A stretch of DNA of 64,000 nucleotides from positions 215,391,948-215,455,947 of the forward strand of contig NC_084796.1 of assembly GCF_963169125.1 (NCBI RefSeq), read 5' to 3'. Below the pieces are notes generated by a model. It saw only the letters and a list, made by a program, of their open reading frames with translations, made no database searches and was not told the DNA's origin. Below, piece after piece: positions 1-10,176 of the stretch (position 1 is its first letter; every line of letters begins with the position of its first letter). The position numbers and the translations under genes are program-made. The stretch is from Humulus lupulus (Eukaryota; Streptophyta; Magnoliopsida; Rosales; Cannabaceae).

Positions 1-1708
1 GTAGAGGCTGAGGGAAATTGGGGATAAGGTGCAGGCGGACCCCTCTTCTCCTGAGCTGCAGCAGCTAGAGTTGTCGAGCTCTGGCCTTTCCCCTTAGTCG
101 GGGATTTGGAGGTAGTCGCAGTAGCGAGAGGCATCTTCTTTGGTTTAGGCCGAGGTTTCTTTACGAGCGACCCGGAGCTGGATTTTCCCTCCTGAAAAAT
201 CGCGCGGATGTCAGGGGCCCTAGATTGTGCCATCTCCTCGCCTGAAAAAGAGTGGAAAGGACGTTAATGAACATATAGAATCATTAGCCTACATAAAATA
301 TGTATACATGCTTAGGGCATAACAAGAAGTCCTACCCTCCGAGCTAGAGGAGAAGTCTATTGCCACGACCTCCGGCCTTGGAACCGCTATAGGAGAAGGT
401 GAGCCTAAGTCAATAACTTCTTGGATTAGGGGAGGTTCAGGCTGAGGTTTTACCTTGGGGCTGGATTCCTCCACATATTGCCTAAGTATAGGGGCAAAGA
501 CACCCTAGAGAAGGGAGGGCCACGACCTAAGGTTGGTCCCGTACTCTTCGAAAGGGCTGACCTAAAGGATAAGGTGTTATCTACGACTATAGTCCCCTTA
601 GGTTGGCCCATGTCGTGGCGAACCACTAAATAATCCACCCACTGAAGCAAGGTTATGTTATGGTCAGGGTCATTGGGGTGGCAGTGTAAGAGCTAGTTCG
701 GGTTAAACCTAACTAGCCTAAGCTCGACTACAACCCTATCTAAATCCCTAAAGGGGTATGGGTTACCTTGGCCAGAGGGGCTGGCTGCTGCCCCTGATGA
801 AGCTCACTCCACATCAGGGTCCCAAGAGGCCTCAGGAGCTCGCCTCTTTTTCATGAGTGGCACCTCAGTTTCTTCTTGCTCTTCGCCTTCGTCGGCTTCA
901 GCACCCCCCTCGGGGATAGGCACCAACTCGCGGGCTATCGGGAAGTAGGCCAGAGACTGGCCTTCGGTAATTAGCTTACACGTCAACATCGTGTCATCAG
1001 ACATGAGCTAGCAGTAGTCCTTCTCGCTGGGCAGAAGCCCCGCCAAAGTATCTTATTGACCCTCAAGGGTCACAGATTTGGCCGTCCTCGCAAAAATGGT
1101 TGCACAAAATACTCCAGTTAATATACACGCGAGAAGACTCCAAGTACGAAGAGAATAATTTCACGAGCTAAAAAAGGAAAGAAGACTTACGGGGACAATT
1201 GAAATATCAGTGTTCGTAGTTGTGAAACCCATTCGACATAAAGAATTGATCTTTAAATCCATTGGAATGGCTGGGCAGATCAATGACTGCGGGTGAGTAC
1301 GGGAATTGGGTCAGATAGTTGAACCCGTCGCCCTGTCCCCGTTGATCTGGACTGGCCTTGAGGCAGAAGAAATAAAGAATATTCGCAGGAGTAGGGAACC
1401 CGTCATCCTAGAGTGGTGCGCAGCTCCACTCCCCTTCAAATGGAGATCGGGCAATGAGGACGCTAGTCCCGACCTCGATGTTGTGGGATAGCAATATTTT
1501 GTTGACCCTTCCCTGGGTTGTGATCTTGGAGGCTATTCTCTTTGCCTCAAAGAATGCATCAGGTCCGACCACGACCTCCTTCTCCACCACGGGGCTGAAC
1601 TGGGGGATTGGGGACTTTGCAGCGACCTCCTTCCCATTGTTGGTTTGGTTGGATGATGAATCCACTGCACTCTTTTGGATATGTTCTTTTTGGGCGCCAT
1701 CCGATTGC
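1..1708 (-). pseudogene. Antisense accessory gene of RE-A (PF04195-like), decayed
   Basis: A multi-exon gene runs opposite to the element's sense strand. The clearest exon is 1191-1708, with acceptor AG at 1709-1710 and donor GTAAG at 1186-1190. It encodes a conserved N-terminal stretch, a GEWSCAPL-like motif, and then a NGFKDQFFMSNGF segment typical of the PF04195 'putative gypsy type transposon' family. A TAG codon just after SCAPL interrupts the exon. Further exons include an acidic stretch near 800-1000 (EEQEETEVPLMKKRRA), one near 340-474 and a basic, Ala/Lys/Pro-rich one at 1-238 with an acceptor at 239-240. The C-terminal coiled coil is beyond the window. The function of this family is unknown. 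Exon limits other than 1191-1708 are approximate. Confidence 0.6.
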
Positions 1709-2750
1709 CTAGCGAACAAGAATGGTGAATCACTTAGTAGACAGCCTAGAATTTTTATAAAGGCGTGAAAGCACGAAGGAAGGCTAGTGTTTTTAATACA
1801 CGATCTGAGATAATCTCAGCCCACAGCGTGATGCCACGCGCTACCCATGCTATGCGCCTAGCTTTCATAGCAGGCCCCTCATATTTAGGGATATGTGTGT
1901 CAGAAAATCAAGCCACTTTTCTTCTTGAATAGAAAAACCATCCAAGAAACGTAGTCCCTAAGCAACCTAGTTTTGAACCCTAAAAACCTTTCATCTTCTA
2001 TATCCTTAGGGGGTATTTCCTAAAATCCCCTGTAAGTTGCCCAAGTTTATCTAGAAAGTACCCAATTTTATGAACCTAACAATTCTAGGGATGTTTTAAG
2101 ACCTACTCAATAAACCTAAGTCGAAGCCTATGTGCCAAAAATAGTCGGGGAATATTCTAATATAGACTACAGAGAAATGTAGATAGGCATGACATATATA
2201 TAAAAAAAAAAAAAAAAGGGAAAGGGAAAAAAACCCAGAAACCAGTAAAAGAAAAAAAATTCAACAAAATCAAAAAATCAAAAGACTTACAGTATGTTCT
2301 TCAGTTGAGAAGGGTAAACTTTGCAAGGGAGAGTTCCTGGAAGACTCCTGAGCGAGTGGGTCTCCTGAGTTTTTTTGCCACTGAGGGTTTTCAGATCCTT
2401 CTAAAAAAGAAGAAAGGTTGGAGATGCAGAAGAGAGAAGATGTAGAAAATTTTCAAATGAAAGGTGGTGAGTCCTGAAAATTGCCAACCTTATTTATACG
2501 TAAAAGGCATAAAGCGACGTGGACCATCTGATCAAACCGATACAAGATCTAAGGATAGTGTTTCGAAAGACGAAACGATGGCAAAAAGTTGGCCAGGCCA
2601 TTAATGCAATTCTCGAAACCCGAACAGACGCCAATCATAACATTCCACGTGTCTAGTACTCAAGTAATGGGATAACATGGATAATCGCAACAGAAGTTTA
2701 AAAGTCCCCACCGTGTAATTCAGTGAATGACGTCATAGAACACGGGCAAT
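1709..2750. other. RE-A upstream/leader region of the antisense gene
   Basis: No coding region is supported here. By comparison with RE-F and RE-H, this stretch between the first recognised exon and the polypurine tract should hold the promoter, 5' UTR and early introns of the minus-strand accessory gene. It has a poly(A) run near 2200-2220 and A-rich sequence to 2290. I cannot place a TATA box with confidence. Confidence 0.4.
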
Positions 2751-2765
2751 GACTTGGGGGGCAAA
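2751..2765 (+). promoter_or_regulatory. Polypurine tract of RE-A
   Basis: GACTTGGGGGGCAAA lies directly before the TGTACC start of the LTR. It is nearly the same as the tracts of RE-B (14465-14482) and, on the other strand, RE-H. It would prime plus-strand DNA synthesis. Confidence 0.75.
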
Positions 2766-2970
2766 TGTACCTCCTAAAATTCAGCACGAGCCTCCTAGAC
2801 AGCTCGGGACAGCAGGCTAACCAAGAACTGAAGATGATCTACAAGGTCGTGTTTCCTCAGCAAGGACAGCATGATTCTCTAGGTAAAAAGCACGAGCTGA
2901 TGCTACGCTCAACTCGAGGTACGCTAGAGATCTGCCATTTCTCGAGATCTTTATAAACCTTGATACGTTA

Positions 2971-3068
2971 TATAAATGTGCATGATCAGACATCACATGT
3001 CTGTTTATCCCTGAATTCTTGGACACATAACATAAACGTGCATGATCAGATATCACATGTCCGATTAT
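2971..3068 (+). repeat. 60-bp tandem duplication in the U3 of LTR A
   Basis: Two copies of a ~38-bp core (2971-3008 and 3031-3068) lie exactly 60 bp apart. Each contains CATGATCAGA followed by ATCACATGT. They sit 150-240 bp upstream of the TATA box, where LTR enhancers are usually found. Confidence 0.75.
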
Positions 3069-3211
3069 GCCAGACGACCCATGATCAGTTTTACCTAATG
3101 ATTAGACCATACCTTAATATAAATTGTAATATTCATCATGAGTGCAAGACAAGTCACAGGAGGGATTTAGATTCACGAGATGGCCCCAACGCCTACCCAT
3201 GACTTGTTTTT

Positions 3212-3220
3212 CTATAAATA
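3212..3220 (+). promoter_or_regulatory. TATA box of LTR A
   Basis: CTATAAATA is well placed in the LTR, about 270 bp before its end. It is the likely U3 promoter of RE-A. Confidence 0.65.
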
Positions 3221-3484
3221 CCAAGGTCTTGGATAGGGTAAAGGGTTGGGTTTTTTCTCTGTAATGCAAATACTCTATCAAAATATAGAGAGATATACAA
3301 TAATAATACAGACTCGTGGACTAGGGGGATTTTAGCCTCCGAACCACGTAAAAAGGAACGAGTGTTCTTGATATTTCTTTTCTAGCATTTCTAAGTGTCA
3401 TTTTCCTTATTACGGTTTATCATTAAGCACTAATCTATCACAACTTTATACATAATTCACTGTTGACGAAAAACCGCGTCAATA

Positions 3485-3808
3485 GTATCTTTTACAATAA
3501 CACTGGTTTATAAGAATAAAATTATGTTATGCAAACTATTTTCTATAATGCAGAAAGTGTGTTATTATAAAGTGTATCATAACACCACTTTATAAGTACA
3601 AAAAAGTGTTATATAATCTATTTATAAATAGCATAATGAAATACTTATCTAACTATTAAAATAACACAACAAAAGTGTTATCGTAGGCTATACCATAACA
3701 CATGCCTATAACTATGTAACATCGCTTTCTTTAACACATAAAAAAGTGTTATGGTATATATTTGATAATACTTTTTCGGTCTTATTGAAAGTATTTTTTC
3801 TTGTAGTG
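3485..3808. mobile_element. Terminal fragment of a CACTA (En/Spm-like) DNA transposon
   Basis: The right end is TTTTTTCTTGTAGTG, the reverse complement of the CACTACAAGAAAAA terminus typical of plant CACTA elements. The 320 bp before it carry repeated subterminal words of the AAAAGTGTTAT type in both orientations (for example near 3603, 3675 and 3745). These are the usual transposase-binding subterminal repeats. No left terminus is visible, because the fragment runs into LTR A. No coding sequence is present. Confidence 0.7.
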
Positions 3809-3811
3809 GTC

Positions 3812-4560
3812 CTACCCGGACCCACATCGTCTGGGTGGTTCAAAACCTAACTACCAACAAAAAGGATGCAAGGCTAAAAGTATAGTCCTACCCGGACCCA
3901 CATCGTTCGGGGGGTTCAAAACCTAAAAGGATGCAAGGCTAAAACCCCAGTCCTAACCCAGATCCACATCGTCCGAGGGGTTCAAAATATAAAAGGATAC
4001 AAGGCTTAAAGCCCAATCCTAACCTAGACCAGTGTGGTCTGGGGGTTTGAAACCCAACTCCTAAACATTGGTCCAGACCTAACGTGGCCCGAATAACCAA
4101 ATCCATTTTCATGTTTTCCTTCGAATGGCCTAGAACCATTGAAACGTGAATCTTAGCTTCAAATTGGTTAAAGTTTGTCTTATAAACGGCCCCGACCGTT
4201 GGAACCTGAACCTCAGGATCGAAATAAGCTAATCAACTAATCTCTTATGGTCCAAACCATTGGAACCTGAACACCAGAGTCAGGAAAAATAAATCAAACG
4301 ACAGTTATTAACTCCTTAACGGTCCAGACCATTGAAACTTGAACATCAGGTTTGGAATGAGTTAACTAATTAAGTCATATCTGAAACAAATCTCTAACGG
4401 TCCAGGTCGTTGGAGCCTGAACCATAGAGTCAGGGTAAATCAGTTAAGTTATATTGATAAGTCCAAAACGGTTCAGGCCGCCAAGACCCGAAAGTGGGTC
4501 TCAGGACAGGTTAAATACCTTTGACAATATTTCCCTAGTGGTCCTAGCCATTGGAACTAG
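3812..4560. repeat. Degenerate tandem repeat array, two unit types
   Basis: The first part (about 3812-4065) has four units of 55-75 bp built on 'gtcctacccggacccacatc' and 'ggttcaaaacctaaaaggat'. The second part (about 4120-4515) has five units of about 70-78 bp built on 'ggtccagaccattggaacct' with variable tails. The array probably belongs to the pol-to-accessory-gene spacer of RE-B, because RE-B's antisense gene begins just to the right. Confidence 0.65.
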
Positions 4561-4782
4561 GACTCAATATTCAACTTGGATTCATGTAGAGTGGTAAAAG
4601 ACTTAGTGAATTTAGGAAAAATAAATAAATAAACGAATGTAAAGTGGAAACCATTATGTAGAGAAAAATCAATATATAAATACGGATGATAAAAATTGTC
4701 TTGGATGCATCTGCGTCCATAAAAGTAATATAATTACAAAAAAATAGAAAGGAATCCCTAATTAAAATAAAAAGGCCAAGGC
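4561..4782. other. Spacer downstream of the RE-B antisense gene
   Basis: AT-rich sequence between the tandem repeats and the 3' end of the minus-strand gene, with no open reading frame of note. It may hold the 3' UTR and polyadenylation region of that gene. Confidence 0.4.
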
Positions 4783-5409
4783 CTAGGCTTCATTTTGATC
4801 CGGGATATCTGGAGTATTCTCGCCCTGCTCACCCCCGGCTAGAAGTGCCGTATCAACATTCTCCTTGGCTTTGAATTCAGCCTTCTTTGCAGCCAGATCT
4901 GGATAGAGGAGGAGATTCATGTTCTTGTCTTGGAATCAGACCATGTAAATGGCCTCATCAAAACTGGCTGCCAACATCTCGTCAGCCTGCTCCTTCTCCT
5001 GGTGAGCCTCCTCACCTTGCTTCATCTCTATCTAAACTTTGCCCTCCAAAATTTTGTTCCGGGACTCAAGGTTTGCTACCTTCTCCCGCTCCTGGAAAAG
5101 TTGGACCCCAGCCGCCTCAAAAAAGGCGTTGATCGAAGCCTCCAAGACACGAACACGATGTAGCTCTGCCTCCATGTTGTCCACCGACTTCTGATATTTG
5201 ACGTGTTTCCTAGACATCGCTTCCTCGTGCTGAGCCCGAACCCTGGTAGCCTCCTCGCGCTCAATCGTAATCCAGCCAGCCTCCTTAGCTAAGGCCTCCC
5301 ATGTAGCTTCACGCTGGTTAATGGTCCCCTCCAGGTCCATCTAGGTTGTCTCCAACTTCACAGCCATCTCGACCACCAAATCCGCGTTCCTATGGGCCAG
5401 CAAGGCATC
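4783..5409 (-). pseudogene. Coiled-coil exon of the RE-B antisense gene
   Basis: The last exon begins after acceptor AG (5410-5411) and runs to a TAG at 4783-4785. It encodes a long charged helix rich in E, R, K, A and L (for example REEATRVRAQHEEAMSRKH and REKVANLESRNKILEGKV) followed by an acidic tail ending DIPDQNEA. The matching exons in RE-F (27050-27646) and RE-H (52118-52732) also combine a coiled coil with an acidic C-terminus ending near PNA(P/S). Three in-frame stops are present before the natural end. Confidence 0.65.
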
Positions 5410-5488
5410 CTGGAACAAATCAAAGTTAGAAATTTTTCAAGGAATGATAACAGTAAAAATAAAAAGAATAGATGGGCATGTGGCTTAC

Positions 5489-6279
5489 CACAGTGGATTG
5501 ATGACGAATGGCTTAGGATATGAAAAGGGCATCCTGGCTGGCCAAGGTGGCATATCGCTTGAGCTGAATGGTGGACATGGTAGCCCCCACTTGGGCCAAC
5601 AAATCCACAGCAAGCGGAGCCATATCTAGCCCCAACTTAAGTTGGAACCCATTCTCAGCTACAAGTTAGTCCACGATCTGTTGGGGAGCATTGAAGGCCT
5701 CCGGACGATTGGCAAACTCCACCTTCTACCAGATGATCAGGGCCCAAGCCACCACGTCTTGTTTGTCCCGTCCGTCGTCCCATGTCCGGGACACCATTTT
5801 CATCCTTTCCTCCTAGAGGACCAGATCCCCTTCCTCAGGAAGGACTGGGTTGACAGGAAGCCCTGGAGCCTCCAGGTCCTCCTACATACCAATGAGGCTT
5901 TCCCTGGAGGAATGCTCCTCAGCCTGCGCTGGATCTTTGGTCTTGGCCCTCTTAGCCCGCTTCAAGGGCTCCGCGGTGACTGAGTCTGCTTTCCTATTGT
6001 CCGTCCCTCCTCCTTCAGAAGGCTCATCCTCAAAGTTAATGACCTAGAGAGGAAAAAATTGGGGCGGGATCATTTTGGCGTGCCCCACAAAGAGACAACT
6101 TGCAGCCGAAGTCCTCTCAGAAGCTTCTTGGAATGGCTCTGAATCCCCGAGGATCAGCTCCATAATTTTCTTTTTGGTTGGGTCCTTGGCAGTCCTCTTC
6201 GTCGAAGCCTTGGCTACGACCGCCCTGGCCTCAATCATTTCCTTCATCTTGGGCACAGGGTTTGACATCTCCGAATCAC
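5489..6279 (-). pseudogene. Exon 4 of the RE-B antisense gene (Lys/Glu-rich linker)
   Basis: The exon is bounded by acceptor AG (6280-6281) and donor GTAAGC (5483-5488). It encodes a basic segment (KASTKRTAKDPTKKK), an acidic segment (EDEPSEGGG) and then a helical segment matching the 'SRxALxEAKxRL...VDQIL'-type region of the RE-F and RE-H copies. Several TAG and TAA codons interrupt it. It has no catalytic motif. Confidence 0.5.
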
Positions 6280-6560
6280 CTGAGATAGACAAAAAAAAAG
6301 GAAACTAATCAGTAAAATACATGAATGAGGATAAAATTAAAAAATAAGATGAATATTCAAGTCTAAAATCATCCGGAACAAACTCTTTATCAAAAGAACG
6401 GGCATGACTCAACTCCCCTAGGGTGAAAAAGTGAATTCAGTCCCCCATGTCATCCGGGTCCAAAAAGCTACCGTATTTGTAGGAAACAGGACAAGTGCAT
6501 GAGGGTCAGTGTGTGGCAGTCAAAATCTTGTGATCCGTAAGGGGAAAGACCGAGTAAAGT

Positions 6561-6886
6561 TGTGCAATCCCACACCGCCTGGGGAAGGTCAAGTGTGATG
6601 ATTCTAAGACTGTGTAGGTATGGGACTACACAGTTGAAGAGGGCTTAAATGGATTGATGGGTACTACCTATATCAACAAGATGCATCTTCTTTTTGGTAG
6701 TCCATCACTTGAGAACTCCAAAGTTAAGCGTGCTTGACCTGGAGTAATCTCAAGATGGGTGACCTCCTGGGAAGTTTTCCCAGGAAGCGTGCGAGTGAGG
6801 ACAAAGCACACTGGAAAGACTTGTGTTGGTTTGTAGGGCTATTCGTCATTCTTGGAAGCAGCCATAGTGACGTGGGGCATTATACA
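6561..6886 (+). mobile_element. Cassandra-type LTR (solo) with 5S-derived promoter
   Basis: About 326 bp starts TGTGCAATCCCACACCGCC and ends GTGACGTGGGGCATTATACA, matching the usual ends of Cassandra terminal-repeat retrotransposons in miniature. The middle carries 5S-rRNA-like sequence with box A and box C, followed by 'aagcgtgcgagtgaggacaa' typical of Cassandra LTRs. Only one LTR is present, so it is a solo LTR or fragment. It lies in intron 3 of the RE-B antisense gene. No clear target duplication is seen (aaagt on the left, gtgtg on the right), so the edges may be off by a few bases. Confidence 0.8.
6722..6775 (+). promoter_or_regulatory. 5S-rRNA-derived internal Pol III promoter (box A and box C)
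   Basis: AGTTAAGCGTGCTTG (6722-6736) matches box A of plant 5S rRNA. AGATGGGTGACCTCCTGGGA (from 6753) matches box C apart from its first bases. The rest of a 5S gene is not intact, so this is a promoter remnant and not an rRNA gene. Confidence 0.75.
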
Positions 6887-7018
6887 GTGTGTCTATAAAA
6901 ATTAGGCAAGGAAGCCACACTTTGCTGACAATCCTGGTCAAATAATCCTGGTATTGTTGCCTATTCCTAACTAAGTCCTCAAAATGAGGAGACTAAGTTA
7001 AAATCGGAGGCGATTTAC

Positions 7019-7396
7019 CTTGCCTCGAAATGCTAACTCTGGGAGCTCCAATGTTAGGCTGCGTCCCCTAGAGATGGGCGTCCAGTTCTTTAGACTCGGC
7101 CCTCTCCGCTTGACAGGCCTACTTTTTCTTCGCCTTCTCCGCGTCTGCCTTGGCCGCAACCTACACTGCCTCGATGTGGATGAGGGCCAACTCCTCCATC
7201 AGGGCAGGATCCCTCTCACATTTCAGCCCCCAGAAGCTAGGGGCACCTATCGACTAGTTCACGGCAATCATCCTGAATAGCCGAAGGTTCTCCGTAGTTA
7301 CGAAGCCCCCCATGTCCAGCTCCTCGATGCTCTGAGTGGCATATAATTTCTTTCGCTCTAAGATTGATTCGTTGAGCTGGGTCTGAGCATATGGAC
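7019..7396 (-). pseudogene. Exon 3 of the RE-B antisense gene
   Basis: Acceptor AG (7397-7398) is followed by a PYAQTQLNESI-like start that aligns with the PWLCPNPTPDMVL start of RE-F exon 2. The exon ends at donor GTAAAT (7013-7018). It encodes a Glu/Ala/Lys-rich helix (AAKADAEKAKKK) and has several TAG codons. Confidence 0.5.
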
Positions 7397-7470
7397 CTGT
7401 GTTCCAGTACTGTGAGTGTCCAGAAAACAAAACTAAAGGCTAGGTAAAAAAGTGAAGAAGAATAACATAC

Positions 7471-8108
7471 CCACACGCTGGAAGTCCAGCACCAAAGTGA
7501 GGTTTTTCTCTAGGAGGAACCCAGATGTCATGAACCAGTAATGTCTGACATCCGGGGGGGGCTTCCATGTGCTGAATGGAGCTGAACTAACTCCACGGGC
7601 TTTCACTCTATAAAATCTATCATGCGTCTTGTCTTTGGAGTTGAGTTGCAGCTCCAGCTTGTAGAAATACAACACTTCCGTGGGAGTGGGCGCCAGAATC
7701 TCATGCGATGCACAGAATATGCGCCATCCCGCGAGCAATTTATACGTCTGGGGTAGAAGTTGGAAAGGCGCGATCCCCACAAACTTGAGGAATTGCGCGA
7801 AGTAGTTATGGAGTGGGAGAGTAGCTCCTGCGCTGATATGGCCTATGCTCCAAGCCCCGAACATGCCCACACCAGTATGGGCCTTCTCCTCCTTCCTGGC
7901 CTGTTGGATGTAGAAAAGTCCTGGAGTCGCCTCTACTCCAAGGGCTTTCTTTAGGTGGTGTAACATCTGGTAATTCTGGAACTCATTCTTCTTCTTGTCC
8001 ATTTCGCACATGTTGTTAGTGGGAAGTTTGGACCCTTCCAGAACTATAGGGCCCACCTGGACAACGTCTTCCACTTATAAAGTCACGTCGGTACTCATGA
8101 TCAGGGAC
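7471..8108 (-). pseudogene. PF04195-like exon of the RE-B antisense gene
   Basis: This is the best preserved part of the RE-B gene, with 213 uninterrupted codons from 8074 to 7433 (the frame runs past the donor). It shows the family core SAGATLPLHNYFAQFLKF, then VGIAPFQLLPQTYKLLAG, then APTPTEVLYFYKLE, and late in the domain HYWFMTSGF. The same blocks occur in RE-F (ILPLHPFYQGVANYFGVAPF, PTPHEVNFLFD) and RE-H. Splice signals at 8109-8110 (AG) and 7465-7470 (GTATGT) bound it. The domain is known only as 'putative gypsy type transposon' and has no assigned reaction. A TAA lies near the exon start at about 8075. Confidence 0.7.
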
Positions 8109-8730
8109 CTAGAAGCAACAAAGGAAACGAGAACCAAGCAGTTAGAACCAAAACTGAAGAAAATTATTTGAGGTATGGGGGTTCTCCTAAAACTGCTTGG
8201 AGAGGTCCCCTTCGGACCAAGATCCGGGATCAATAGAGAGCCCGAGAACTTTAGTCGGGAAATAAAGGTCAAAGGTTTTTCTAACTCACCCAAAACAGTC
8301 TTGGGGCGTTCGAATTGATCCGGGACAACCAGAAACAACAGTTATCACCTAGAAAATATATGGTTCAGATCTACCACTATCCTACCTAGAACCACCCTAC
8401 ACAATGGTCATGGCCCTAAGATTTTTATGGTCGTAGGAATAGCGTTACAATAAAAAAGAATAAAAAAGGAATAAACAGACAGAAAAAAATGACCAGAAGA
8501 CTTACTGTGAGGTACTGGATTTGAAATTGGTAAAGTTTCAGGCAACAAAGTCGGCAAAATCTCATACTTAAATCTGAGAAGATGGCGCAACAGTTCGTCT
8601 GCTGGTTGAACTGGGACCGAGCTGTCTGATGGCTGAGTGGGAAGAGGCCTAGTCGGAAGCAGATGAACTCGTAGGTGAATTAATCGCCGGAGAATCTCGT
8701 CGGCAAAATAGGACATATAAAGTTTCTTTT

Positions 8731-9988
8731 TGATAGGATAGATTTTTAATACTTTTTCGTCTTAGTTTTATTGTTATTATTTTATATTTTTAGTTCTTTT
8801 TATGTGTGGTTGTTGTATTTTTCAGGTTTTCATTTGTTAAATGGATATTTGAGAAATATTTCAAAATTTATTTGAAATATTATCTTCAATAAATAGAAAA
8901 ATAATAAAAAGATATTTATTTGAATTGATTGGAGAAATAAAGGAGAATTCAAAACTTAAATTGTTGGAAACTTAAATTTTGAATCTGAGACAGTTTTGGT
9001 ATTTTCACTATATCTCCTGACTCACTTATTAGATTTACATGTTCTTGGTGGCTTTGTAAAGCTTATTCAAAGACCTACAAAAGCTTGTTTCAAAAGAAAA
9101 GTCAAATTCGGACGTTTACATTGTGATATTTGACCTACAAGATTACACGAGCTAGAGTTACGAGATTTGAAATTCAAATAAAGATATTTTGGAGCATTAT
9201 CAAGTAACAAATGGAAACATCTAGAAAACTCTTTTCCCAACCTTATCACTATTAAAAAAAAAATTAGACTATTTTAGATCTGGATCTATCTCACTCTTTC
9301 TTCTTGATCTCTCTATATTTCCTCTCTTTCTTCTTTTTTTTTTTTTCTATTTTTTCCATGAACTAATTTTCTTATCTAGGGTTTAATGTAGTCACTTGGA
9401 TTTCTATTTAATTTAATTATGATGTTCTATAGATTTTTCTTCTTTATTCTAATCTATATAATGTGTGTTTAATGCTAGTAAATACTTGATCAATCTTTGC
9501 TTGATTTATGATTTTGATTCAAAATTCGAAAGATATTGGACGAAAGTACATGTATGACTTGTGTTGTAATTATGTTTCCATAATTAATGCCTTCTATATG
9601 TTTAAGTTTATCACAAAGATGTAGAAAACATGCATATAGGCTGAGATCTTATATCTTGAAAAAGAATAGGAATCGATTTATGTTAACCTGCTATTAGAAT
9701 AGGAAGAAAGAAATCTAGAATTTATTAATAAAATTAGTAGAATGAAAAGTTGATGAAATTAATACCCTAGTTCTTTTTAATATTGATTTCCATCTTTAGT
9801 TAATTTTGTTCATAATTATTTATAATTTTAAAATTAAAATTCATTCATCTAAACTTTGTTTGCCAAATAGAAATTAAAAGAACAATTGTTGGTAATTGGA
9901 AAATAGTATTCGTGGGAACAATACTCTATTTATCATCTATATTACTTGAATCGATTGCATGCACTTGCGTATCATATTTTCACGATCA
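8731..9988 (+). repeat. 5' LTR of RE-C
   Basis: A 1258-bp repeat starting TGATAGGATAG and ending CACGATCA. By eye it differs from the right LTR at roughly 7% of positions. It lacks a stretch of about 46 bases present in the right copy near 13507. Confidence 0.85.
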
Positions 9989-9994
9989 AGTTTT

Positions 9995-10012
9995 TGGCAT
10001 CGTTGCTGGGGA
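9995..10012 (+). promoter_or_regulatory. Primer binding site of RE-C (tRNA-Asp-like)
   Basis: TGGCATCGTTGCTGGGGA lies 6 bp inside the 5' LTR end. It differs from the canonical plant tRNA-Asp primer site TGGCGCCGTTGCCGGGGA at three positions. All three are transitions (G to A once, C to T twice), as expected from cytosine deamination. Confidence 0.75.
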
Positions 10013-10176
10013 CTAAATTTCCAATATCAAAATTAATTATTTTTTTTCTAATTTGGTTTTTATATTTTATATTATTAATATCGATATAATTGATTTTTAT
10101 TCTAACTTATTTTTTTTATTATTATTATTTAATTTATGTTTCTTATCTGTGTTTGACTTGAGAGGTAAATAAGAAA

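Larger units (their letters stand above)
1..3484 (+). mobile_element. RE-A: 3' part of a Tat-like Ty3/gypsy retrotransposon
   Basis: This is the 3' end of an LTR retrotransposon whose gag-pol lies left of the window. Read on the plus strand it shows an accessory gene on the opposite strand (1-1708), a polypurine tract (2751-2765) and a 3' LTR (2766-3484). The same order is seen in full in RE-F and RE-H of this window, which is the basis for the lineage. On its right it abuts a CACTA terminal fragment with no polypurine tract or second LTR, which suggests that RE-A inserted into that CACTA element. The left boundary and target duplication cannot be seen. Confidence 0.7.
2766..3484 (+). repeat. 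3' LTR of RE-A
   Basis: The LTR starts with TG straight after the polypurine tract and is about 719 bp long. It has a TATA box (3212-3220), a 'gactcgtggacta...accacgtaaaa' stretch shared with the RE-B LTR, and a terminal hairpin (3462-3482). The last two bases read TA where CA is expected, so the end is placed by the hairpin and by the start of CACTA-like sequence. Confidence 0.65.
4783..8716 (-). pseudogene. Antisense accessory gene of RE-B, five inferred exons
   Basis: This gene lies opposite to its element's sense strand. Inferred coding exons on the minus strand are 8716-8506, 8108-7471, 7396-7019, 6279-5489 and 5409-4783. Each junction shows GT donors (GTAAGT, GTATGT, GTAAAT, GTAAGC) and AG acceptors. 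Exon 2 carries the PF04195-like domain and exon 5 a coiled coil. Exon 3 begins at the same point as exon 2 of the RE-F copy (PW/PYA then DP/NPT). At least six in-frame stops break it, for example TAA within the start of exon 2, stops near 5337-5340 and 5030, and TGA near 4945. The protein is probably nuclear or particle-associated, but its function is not known. RE-C inserted 14 bp upstream of the ATG, and a Cassandra-type LTR sits in intron 3. Confidence 0.65.

Noticed and set aside
3812..4560. A CRISPR-like repeat array
   Set aside because: The units are degenerate with no constant spacer, and the context is a plant retrotransposon.
6700..6780. A 5S rRNA gene
   Set aside because: Only the internal promoter region matches 5S. 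The flanking sequence is that of a Cassandra-type LTR, and there is no tandem array.
9995..10012. A tRNA gene fragment
   Set aside because: The match is to the complement of a tRNA 3' end only, directly inside an LTR, which is a primer binding site.
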